Below, piece by piece: positions 14,501 to 26,500 of a stretch of DNA of 64,000 bases. Both the position numbers and the translations under genes were made by a program. How positions within the stretch are numbered: the stretch's first letter is position 1; every line of letters starts with the position of its first letter. A model generated the notes under the pieces. It was not told the DNA's origin and made no database searches. It was given only the letters and a program-made list of their open reading frames with translations. This DNA comes from Cymodocea nodosa (lineage: Eukaryota; Streptophyta; Magnoliopsida; Alismatales; Cymodoceaceae). The stretch covers positions 14,652,001 through 14,716,000 of the forward strand of contig CM072343.1 in the NCBI GenBank assembly GCA_036874045.1, in the 5' to 3' direction.

Positions 14501-17500
14501 TAAATACCACAACTCTTGTATGCTCTCTCTATTCCTTCTTGTAATTCTTAATTGCACAATTCGTCATCCAACAATCAAGCATAGATATCCACTTGTGAGC
14601 TGCACAAAGTTAACACAGCACCTATGATGCCAAAGCAAAAAACTCACTTCTTCACTACCAAGTCATTTAGAAGCTAGAAAAAACAGTATTGTTCAAACAT
14701 CTAATTTTACAACAAGAATACATATTTATGTGATTTTCTTATACAAAAGCATAGTGACAATGTTGTAAAAAAATGGAAAATGGACATTATAAGGATTAAA
14801 GATTTTTTTTTTTTACATGGGCATTTTTTGAAAAAAAGTTATAAACAAAAATTGAATAAAAACAATTTATTTACAAATATATAACTATCACAATCAACAA
14901 ACACACAACAATCCAAGCCATAATCTCACTACATAAGATTAACCACATGAATCCTTTTCTTCTTTGTATTTCTATCTATCATTAAATCTTCAGTTAAATT
15001 ACATAAATTTAAATCTTTTCTCATAATTCTTAATGAATTAGTTTTAGGTCTTCCTTTACATATTTTAGTTTTTCTATATTAATTAATTCTCCTCTTCTAA
15101 CTTGTGCATCCTTTGAACACCTAAAGATATAACCAAATCACCTAAGTCGATTTTCTCTTATCTTCAATTGGTACAATTGCTCTATTTTTAATAAATCCAT
15201 TCCTTAGCTTATCCCTTATCTTGAAACACAAAAAATAAGTAGAAGTGAATTGATATTTGTAAAACAATATTTCTATATATAGAAGCTATAAGAAGATGAT
15301 CATCACAACACTAGTAATGTAGGATTAAACCCACTACACACACACAATCATAATACATTATTTATTCTAACACTCTCCCTCAAACTAGAGCATCCAACTT
15401 ATATCATGCTCAATAATAACTCAATAAATCTAAGCATAGTGTTCAAACTTTAATTTTGCCCATTTTTAATGAATTTTATAAGTGATTTTGCATGATATTA
15501 TATATCTATGGTGGATAAATGATATTAATTATGGGTAATATAAGTCTTGAAATATAGTGCAATATAGAAATTTAATTAACAAGTGCATCCCCCATTAGAT
15601 ATAATTTTACATGGAACACATTGATTTATTTTGCATGTCCTATGTTGGCTAACATCTCTTGGAGTTCAATTTCCATTAATTATAGGTGATACACATGTGG
15701 AAGGAGCTTATTGAAAAGACAAAAAGAAGATGTGAATAATCAAAGTTGGTGGACTAAACTTTAAAGAAGTGGACATGCCAACACCTCATTGGCTCCCTTA
15801 GATCTATGGATTTTCATTGGAGGGTGATACACTCGATGCATGAAAAGTTGGGAACGCGCGAGAGACGTAAGCGTGGAAGACGTACGCACGACTGAGAATC
15901 CGTTTGCTCGGTGAGATCCGCCCGATGGAGAGAATTATTTAAAGTCGGAAGAAATAATTGTGGGACCGAGAGACGCGACCGAGAAAAAATAGGCGACCGA
16001 GAGTTCAGCAGCCGGAAGGACAACGCACGCAAGAGGTGGAGACGTGGCTAAGCATCCGAGCATCCTTGTGGGAGTGAAAGCTCTTCCCAAGCTCCCTAGT
16101 AAAGCTCCATTGTGCAAGTTCCTCTATTACAGATTTTCAAAGCTCACCAAGGTAGTGACACCCCTTGGAAAGTTTGTTTTCTAGTAGTAGAGGAAAGCTA
16201 GAAGAGTTTGGTAGAGATACACTTCTTGTTTATGATGTCTTAGTAATATTAAATGTGTGTTCAAGTTTAATTACTACATTGTTCTCTTAATTTCAGTTTA
16301 CATTCACTTGATTTGTTGGGACCATACATAGGGCTTTCACAAGAGTGGTCGACACCTATGTATGGTATACTTGGCACATATGAATGTGAAGTGTTGATTC
16401 AAGGAGAAGAAGAGGAGTATAAGAACTTGGAAGTTTATTGTGTTGAATTTCTTCTTAATGAATAACCTCTCATTTACCTTAGTTGTTAATTTTAATTTCA
16501 GTAGTTAGCTAAATTTGTCATATCTTATATTGATCACATTTTGTCCAAATCAATCTCCAAAAACAATTTCTAATGCAAGTAGTATAGTATAGTTTAGTTA
16601 GATTAGCAAATAACATAGTTGCATGTATTTAGTATAAATTAGAATAGAGTAGCATAGCCTATTGAATCTTCATATTTTATTTTTCTTTCCTCAATTTTTA
16701 TGCATTGATATAACTTCTGAAATCACGTGGAACTTGTGTGCATGTTATAATTGAATGAGTTGATAGATTTTCAAATAAAGAAATTGATTCACATCACCAT
16801 TTTCCACTACACATTGCCTTGAAACTGCATGATTTGTGAGCTTATGTTAATTTTGATTATTCCACATTCACATGAATTAATTTACTGAAGTATACCTAAG
16901 AGTTTGAAGAACAAGTTGAGTAATAGTTGATTAAGTCATAAACACAATCCTTGTGGAAAAATGACCTGTATTTGTCATGTACACCAAAAGAACTATGCAC
17001 TTGCAGTAAAGCTTAAGCTAAAAATATAGCTCAACAAGTTTTTGGCACAGTTGTTGGGGATTGGCAATTTGGCTTAGTTTATTTTTACCATATTTGAAGT
17101 TCTTAGTTGGTTGTTTGATAAATTTTCATAAACATATCTTTCTTGTGCTTAGTTGTGAATTTTATTGCTTAAATTTCTTACAAGTATGTCAAATTTTCAT
17201 CATGATGATCCTTTTAAGTTTATAAATGATTTTTTATCTGAAAGTGCTTGTTCTTATTGCCATGTAAAAGGTCATGATGAAAGCATATGTACCAGCAAGT
17301 TATTTAATATAAAAATTCAACCAGTAGAAGAAACAACTCATGTTAGTGATGAATATGATGTCTTACATGATGCTAGTGAATTTTCTTACGATTTTGATAT
17401 GCATAAATCTCATATTGATGAAAGAAATGATGTTTGTAATTGCTCTCATGTTAGTAGTAGTTCTATAGAAGAGTCCATGAGGAATATAGAGAGAATCATA

Positions 17501-20500
17501 GAGTTAGGAGATAGCTATTATGTTGCCACTAAGCTCCTACAACAAAAAGAAGATGTAATTGTTATAGATGATGAAGAAGACTCTAATGTAGATGAAAACG
17601 TGAATTTAATCTTAAGATCTGGAAAAACCATAGAAAGAAACATATTAGAACATGAAAGTGAAGAAAAACAAAGTAAAGAAAACGTAGATGAAAAGGAAGA
17701 AAATATGTTGACAAGAGATGAACATAAAGATGTAGAACTAGAACATGAAGGAGTTGAACTTGAAAAATGTCTAATGGATGAAACTAATGAAGAATTAATT
17801 GAAGAAAACCCTGTTATAGACTTAGAAATGGATAAAAAGAAAGAAGAAACATCTAAAAATATGAACAACAAACCACAATTTCCTAGTCGGCTTGACAACA
17901 ACAAAGAAAATGAGGAAAATGAAGCTATAAGAACCATATTTGAGAAAATCAATGTTAATATGCCTATGTTAGAATTAATTAGAAAAATTCCAACATATGG
18001 GAGGGTGCTTAAAAACCTTTGTACCAAGCATAGGAAGCCAAGAAAAAAATTAAGTAAACAAGTTTATTTAACCGAGTTAAGTAGTTCAATGTTGCTTGAT
18101 AGTTTAGCTAAAGAATTCAATGATCCTGGTGTTCCTCTAATAACTTGCTTAATAAGGAATGTTTTAATTGAAAAAACATTATTAGATCTTAGTGCAAGAG
18201 TTAACGTAATGCCTAAACACTTATATGAACAATTGGGAATCACAGGAATTAAGAAAACTAGAACACTAATTAAACTAGCTAATAGATCATATAGGAATCC
18301 CATGGGTATTGTAGAAGATGTCTTAATTCAAATTAAAGATTTTATATACCTAGTCAACTTTATCATTTTAGAAACCAATGCACTAACTTGTGAACCAAAT
18401 GAATTTACTTTGATCCTAGGGAGACCATTCTTAGCAACTATTAATACCCACATTAATTGCAGAAATGGTAAAATGTCAATCTCCTTTAACAATAAGGTGA
18501 TATCATTGAACATTTTTAAAAGAGATAGGACTATAAACCATCAATTAGATGACAACATTAATGTAAGTATTTCTGAATTATTTGAAGTCGAAAATAGTAG
18601 TAATGAGGAAGAACTTAGTGCTGAAATTTGCTTTCTAGACGTTGAAGATAATCTAGAACACAAGGCATCTTTACAAGAGAATAGTGGTGAACATGAAATG
18701 AATAATGACTTGATTTTAGAAGTTAAGGAAAGGAATAAATTAAAATCACTCCCACAAAATCTGAAATATGCATTTATAGATAAGAAAAATAAATATCCTG
18801 TTATAATAGGAGGAAACTTAACCCCAAACCAAGAAGAAAAATTAATGAAGATATTAAGTAAAAACAAGAGAGCTCTTGATTGACAATTGAGTGATATTGT
18901 AGGAGTTAGTCTCACTATAGTTCAACATAGAATTATCCTAGAAGATGAGAACTATGCCTTTAGAGAACCTCAACGTAGATTAAATCCCCAAATGAGTGAG
19001 GTGGTAAAGAAGGAGATAGTTAAATGGCTTGACAATGGCATTATATACCCTATTAGTGATAGTAGGTGGATAAGCCCTGTGCATGTAGTACCTAAGAAAT
19101 TGGGCTTTACAGTAGTTGAAAATCAAGATCATGAGTTAGTGTCTACTAGAATAAAAACTAGTTGAAGGGTATGTATTGATTATCGTAAATTGAATTCAAC
19201 AACTCGTAAAGATCATTTCCCATTGCCATTTGTTGATCAGATGCTAGAAAGGTTAGCTGGACATGAATTTTATTGTTTTCTTGATGGATACTCTGGGTAC
19301 AATCTACAATCAAATATCCATAATCTCTAAGAATTAAGAAAAGACTACTTTTACTTGTCCAAGCGGAACCTATGCTTTTAGGCGTATGCCTTTCAGTTTA
19401 TGTAATGTGTCTGCAACATTTTAAAGATGCATGGCAGGAATTTTTTATGATATGAATGAAAAATTTTTAGAAATTTTCATGGATGACTTTTCTGTTTTTG
19501 GCAAAAATTTTGATATTTGTTTACATCATTTAGATATGATTTTGCAAAGATGTGTTGAAAAGAATTTTATTTTAAATTGGGAAAAGTGTCATTTCATAGT
19601 GAATGAAGGCATAGTTCTTGGGCATGTGATATCTAATAGAATGATTGAGGTAGAAAAGGCAAAAATTGACGTTATATCTCATTTGCAGCCACCTAAATTT
19701 GTTAAGGAGGTTAGAAGCTTTCTAGGACATGCTGGTTTTTATCGTAGATTTATTCATGATTTTAGCAAGATAACAAGACTTATAACTAATTTACTTGCAA
19801 AAGATTCTGAGTTTGTTTTTGATGAGCATTGTCTTGCTGCCTTTAATCAACTTAAGCATGCATTAATATCTCCTCCTATAATTCATGCCCCAATATGGGA
19901 TTGTCCTTTTGAAATTATGTGTGATGCCTCCAATTATGCAGTAGGTGCAGTACTTGGGCAAATAATTGACAAGAAACATCATGTCATATGCTATGCTAGT
20001 AAAACTTTGAATGAAGCTCAAGTAAATTATACTACCATAGAAAAAGAATTTCTTACTGTTGTTTTTGCTCTAGATAAATTTAGACCATATTTAGTTTGCA
20101 ATCAAGTTATTATGCATACTGATCATGCAGCTATTAAACATTTGATAGGTAAAAAAGATGCAAAACCAAGATTAATTCGTTGAGTTTTATTGTTGCAAGA
20201 ATTCAACATAGAAATTAAAGATAAGGTTGGAAATTTAGTTGCTGATCACCTCTCTAGATTAGAAAATATTCCAGCATGCAATAATATGATTAATGAAAAG
20301 TTTCCTGACGAGAGTTTATTTCTAGTTGGTAAGTTACATTGGTTTGCAGACATTGCTAACTATCTTGCTACAAGGTTAATACCAACTACTTTATCTAAAC
20401 CAGATAAGAAAAGATTGAGGTACATGGCTAACATTATGTTTGGATGGAACCTTATTTGTATAAAATGGGTTCTGATCAAATTTTAAGAAGATGTCTTCCT

Positions 20501-23500
20501 GAAGATGAAATTGTTAATGTCTTAAATTTTTATCATAATCATGCTTGTAGAGGTCATCTTAGCCATAGAAAAACTTCTTTGAAAATTCTTGAATGTAGAT
20601 TTTATTGGCCTTCTCTAATTAAAGACTCTAAAGATCATTATAGACATTGTGATAGATGCCAAAGAATGGGAAAAATTTCCAAACGAAATATGATGCCTTT
20701 GAATCCTATTATTGAAGTTGAAATTTTTGATGTTTGGGGCATTGATTTCATGGGACCATTTCCCATTTCTTTTGGTTATTCTTATATTTTGTTGGTTGTT
20801 GATTATGTTTCTAAATGAATTGAAGTTATCCCAACTAAGAGAAATGATGCTAAAGTTGCTGTTGATTTTCTTAGATCTAACATTTTTGCTAGATTTGGTA
20901 TTCCAAGAGCTATAATTAGTGATAATGGACCTCACTTTTGCAAGAGTATTTCAAATGATTTTGAGGAAGTATGGGGTTACTCACAAGTTAGCAATACCAT
21001 ATCATCCTCAAACAAGTAGGCAAGTTGAGGTATCCAATAGACAAATCAAGCGCATGCTCGAAAAAGTAATCAAACCAAGTAAGAAGGATTAGGCAGAAAA
21101 GCTTAATGATGCACTTTGGGGTTATAAGACTGCCCATAAAACTGTGTTGGGAATGTCACCATTTAGAGTAGTTTATGGGAAAGCATGTCATTTACCTATA
21201 GAAATAGAACATAAAGCAGAATGGGCTATTAGAACATTTAACATGTGTGTTGATGATGCAAGAAAATCAAGAAAATATCAACTCAATGAGTTGAAAGAAA
21301 TAAGAAGAGAGGCTTATGAAAATGCAAAGATTGCAAAAGAACGAGCAAAAGCATTCCATGACAAGAAAATTTTAAGAAATGACTTTCATGAAGGACAAGA
21401 AGTTTTATTATATAACTCTAGATTACATTTGTTCCCTGGAAAATTTAAGACTAGATAGACAAGACCATTCATCATTAAACATATATATAATCATGGAATT
21501 ATAGCTATAGAAAATTGTAAGACAGGATTTAAAACTGTAGTGAATGGTCAAAGACTTAAAGAATATTATCCTGAAAAAACCTACAATCATGGAGAGATTG
21601 CTTTGTTGTTGGAACCCAATTATAATTAGTTTTTATATGTATTTAGTTGTAGATGTAGTTTTTCTTTTCTTAATTTTTAGTAATTTTTCATTATATGTAT
21701 TATTATGTTAGTAGTTAACAATAAAATTGATTATTGCAAGTTCACGTCAAAATTTTATATGCTTATTATCATGCATCTATCCTTGTTGTTTCATGTCATC
21801 TTGAATTTATATGGTGAACCATTCATGCTGAAATTTTATGATATATGATGGTACTTGTATACTTTAATGATATTTCACCATGTAAATAACTCTTGCATAT
21901 ACTCTTGAATTACATAATTGATATGAATGTCTTAGTGCATGAAAAGCTGGGAGAGAGGCGCAGATAACAGGTTGATACGCATCGAGAATCAAAAAAAAAC
22001 ACACATGGCAGCAAACAACAATGAGAGGAGGGTGGTGCTCAAAGACATGTTCTATCCTACACAGAGAAGTAGGATCACTTGCATTCAACTACCAGATGAG
22101 AATAGAGCACATTTTGAGTTGAAATTCCACTACATCAGCCAATTACCAAAGTTCATGGGACACGATGATGATGATGCTTATGGCTTCCTTGAAGAATTTG
22201 AAGATGTATGCAACTTAATGAATATACAAAATCTGACAGATGATTCCATCCTATTGAGATTTGTTCCCTTTACCTTGAGAGACCAAGCAAGAAGGTGGTT
22301 TCAAAGTTTACCACCCAACTCTATTACTTCATGGGAGCAATTTAGTACCATCTTTTTGAAAAGATTCTATCCAATTGCCAAAACAAATGAGATGAGAAAG
22401 GTTATTAATTCTTGCTATCAATTGCCAGAAGAATCATTTGCTAATTTCTTTAGCAGGTTCAATGAATTGCTTGTGAGGTGTCCACATCATGGGATACCTT
22501 TGTGGAGACAATGCCAAATTGTGTATGATGGAATCCCTACATCAATAAAGGGTTTGTTGGAATCCATAGTGCAAGGAGACTATGCAGATCTTGAAGACAC
22601 AGTAGCATGGAACTTCTTGGGAGAGTTGGCGGCAAAGACATTCAGTTGGGAAAAATCCTCTCCAAGATCTGAAACAAGGCAAGAGAATGACATTCATTCC
22701 ATAAATGCAACCACGGCCCTTGAAATGAAATATAGAAGCCTATTGAAAAGGGTTGAAGCAATAGAAGGAAAAAGGAAAGAATCACCCAAGTGCTTGGGAT
22801 GTAATATAGTAGGCCATATTGTGAATGAATGTCCTATGTTAGCTAACCCTTCTGTTGATGTTCAGGAAATATACACAAGGAACAATCAAAGGCAAGAAGT
22901 TTATGGCAACTCCTACAACCCATCTTAGAGGAACCACCCAAACTTTTCATGAAGAAACTCACATTTTCAAGATAATCAACATGGTGAATCCTCAAATTTT
23001 CAAGGCAATCAACCTACACGAAATACCATGGAATTAGCTAAGAAAAATGATCATTCAGCAGCAATAGAAGACATGGGAAAGAAGATAGCTTGATCAAAGG
23101 CATGGAAGCATTTGCCATGAACAATGCTAAGTATCAACCAATTGTGCATGCTAATGCACAATCAATCAGCAAGATAGAGACGCAACTATCCCAAATATCA
23201 GTAAGGCTTTGCGAAAGAGAGAAAGGAACCATTCCAAGCCAAGCTATCACAAATCCACGTGTCAACCAAGTGGAGACAACGTCAGGAGAAAAGTAAAGAG
23301 AAGAATCACTTGCAATCAACAAGATAGCTAGAGTGAACCTTTTATCTCCACGACTTATGCTTGGCTTACTTGAGACTTATTTTATTTCATGCTTGAGAAT
23401 GATATGGTGTTTAATTTCAAAGAACAGAATTTGATGATATATTTGAAAGTAGTTAAATGCATGATTTTCAAATACTTGAAGGGTGTAGAATGGGTTGAAA

Positions 23501-26500
23501 GACTTTATCATAATATCATGTGTTTGTTTGACAAATTGATGTTCAACCACAATTAGAATTAAATACATTGTATCTACACCACTTGAAGAGCAGGCACAAC
23601 AGGTATGCGCTAACATTTTTTTTTACTTATTCTTATTATTGAAACAATCCTTTCTACATTGAAGACAATGCAAGAACTAAGTGCAGGGGGGAGGAGAAAG
23701 TAAAAAAATGTTTTAGGGTGCATACTACAGCAATGAAATTGAAAATTTTTGAAAATTTTCCAAATGTAAGTTTCTTTCACAAGCATGTTGGTGGTAAGTT
23801 TGAAAATTCGTTCTATATGTTGCATGCCACCATGTTTTATATGAATCCATGATAAGAACTTGCATGTTAATTTTTTAGGAAATAGCTTTGTTAGTTTAAT
23901 TTTAATTTTGAATTATTGCATCTTAGCCTTACCAGCATGCTACTCAATCTCTATTGTATGCTCTTAAGGTTAAGATCATTAATTTTTTATTAGTTTTAGC
24001 TTTATTTTCATTTGAACTTAATTTCTTTTTGTGGCATGTTGGATTTTCCTTAGTAATGTTCTTTCTTTATGATGTCTTACAATTACAGCTGAGCTTATCT
24101 TTAATGTGAGGATAGGAATATGCATTTGAGATGCCAACCATAGTTTCTTACTTATAACATATACACATTCTTGCACTAGACTCTTAATCATGTGGTATCT
24201 AAAAGACTCTTCTTATGACATGAATCTTGAGGAGTGGCTTAGGAAATCTTTCCAATAGGTTGTCCCAAGTTTCAAGTATCAATATCATACTAAGGATTGA
24301 TACTCCAAAAAAAGAAAATGTACCAAGGATCAAGAATTGAATCAATGAAAACATAATACTTCAAACCTAGGGATAAGGTAAAAAAAACTAAAAGAAGCAT
24401 ATAAAAACACCTAGATAAATTGTCTAAGTAATTTTCATGCATAAAATGTTAATTTAATAAAGATATAATAGTTGCATAAGTGAGAAAAGACTTAAATCAT
24501 GTAGAATTAAAAGAAACTCAAAATGCGAAATGATTTAAAATATAATGAAATCATACCAATATCAATTCCAAGTTAAATGTCTTCGAAGGTTGTAGCCATA
24601 TCCATATAGCTAATATCTTTGTTGTGTCAAATAATTTTGAAGCATTTGATTGCATATTTGTTGTTCCCTCCATATAACATAATAGCTCTATGGCATTTGT
24701 GGCATAACCTATACAATACTCTACAACCCACTGATAATATTCAAAATAAGACACATGTATGAGATATCTTATTTAGGGGAAATGACGAAGTACCTCCAAT
24801 TCCAACACATCTTCCAAGGTGAAGATGTGGGAATTATGCTCACTAATGAGCATAGATCTCTTCCTCATTTCCTAAGGTTCATGATCATATATTCACTTCT
24901 GGTATATTCTCTCATATTCTGGAAGAAAGCACCAAAATACCAAAGACTATTGTCTGCTGACTGGTCCATCTATTGACTGAATCCATTAGCACATCCCATG
25001 AATGTCATTGGTCAATTGCTCATCCATCAACTACTTTAGGAATACTTACTAGTGTTTCTCACTAGCATTGTTCAATCACCCTTATTTGATCATCAATCAT
25101 CTTATCCAAATGGATGTCAATTATCCAAACAGGTTTGTCGACTGCCACCTGTAATGTGTCAACAAGTCTGTGAATGTGCCAATGAGTCTACCTAGTGTGT
25201 TGGTGAGTCTATCAATGGTTGGCCCATACATCAACAAACGTTGACAAGTGTTGGCAAGGTTCAATAGGCATCACCTGCTGGTTAACAAACCAGGCGGGCC
25301 TATCAACACTTCTAGTTGGCTAGTCAATGGCTGGTGACTTTTCTAAGGTTGCCCCCAAATGTGAAGTAGGCTTTCTTGGCTAATATAGCCCAACTTTCCT
25401 ACACCAAGCATGACACGACTTGACTCTCCTCAAGTCTTCCTTGTTTTCCTTATTATTTTTGTAGTCTAGTAGGCCCCTTTTCAACTACAAATCATATTAT
25501 GTCATATGGAGGAAATAGATGTGCAATCAATTGTTCTAAAACTATTTAGCAAGGATACCAACCATATGGATATAGGACATATATACTACCATCCAAGGCA
25601 TTCAACATAGAATTGATATTGGCATGATTTCACTATATTTTAAATCATTTGACATTATGAGTTATTTTTCTGTTATTTCTACATGATTTAAGACTTTTTT
25701 CATGCGTGCAACTACTATATATCTATCTAATTGGCATATTATGCATTATAATTTCTTAAAGAATTTATTTGGGTGTTTTTATAGATTTATCATAACTTTT
25801 TTTATCTTATCTCTAAGTTTGAAGTTGAAATTTAGAATTTTTTTGCTATTGCCACAAAAAGTAGTGTTTCTACCAATACAATCTTCAATTCCTAATGTGT
25901 TTTCATTTTCTAAGGAACCAATCCTCAATACAATATCAATACTTGAAAGTTTAACTCCACATATTCAATTTTTGACCTACTAAATTTAAATCCTTTAAAC
26001 TCTAAAGTGTCCCTCTATAATGCTAATTTAGAACTAATTTCCACTATACTTTCATCAACCAAAACTATCATCACAATCATCAAAATAATTTAATAAAATA
26101 AATTATAATTCAATTACATCTAGTACAATTTCAAAAACATATTTTTACTATGTGTACTTTTCAATCAAGAATAAATACTTGAATTCAAAACATAAATACA
26201 TATATAAAAACTATAATATTAAAGTAATTAAAAACAAAAAAAAGTAACAAAATAGTGATGTTTGTACCAATGAAAATAACTCAGAAGATGAAATCTAAAA
26301 AAAAATTTAAGAAGACCATATAAACAGCCGAAAATGGACAAACAGCTTTTTTCTAAGAAAAATGGGTGAAAATGGTCACTTTTTCCTAAAAACATTAAAC
26401 AGATTGCAATGAAAAACATTCAAATGGTGATTAAGCAGGTTTTTTTCCATTTCTTACAATAATGTAAGTTAGAGGTTTCTTTCTGAAGGTTAAAATCTCA

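Larger units (their letters stand above)
15440..24467 (+). mobile_element. Athila/Tat-like gypsy element with gag downstream of pol
   Basis: Inserted in KEA intron 2, antisense to the gene. Order seen: putative 5' LTR (about 15,440-17,036), primer-binding site (17,043), pol polyprotein with zinc knuckle, protease, RT, RNase H and integrase (17,189-21,629), gag (22,005-23,296), then the ATTGAAGACAATG..GTGCAGGGGGGAGG purine-tract signature (about 23,660-23,690) and a 3' untranslated stretch. I found no second LTR; the right side is cut near 24,467 by a long-TIR element. The protein order PR-RT-RH-INT-gag is not the usual gag-pol order. Multiple stops; inactive. Confidence 0.8.

Noticed and set aside
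17518..18027. Minus-strand Ser/Phe-rich 169-codon frame
   Set aside because: Antisense shadow of the Glu/Lys-rich spacer of the gypsy pol.
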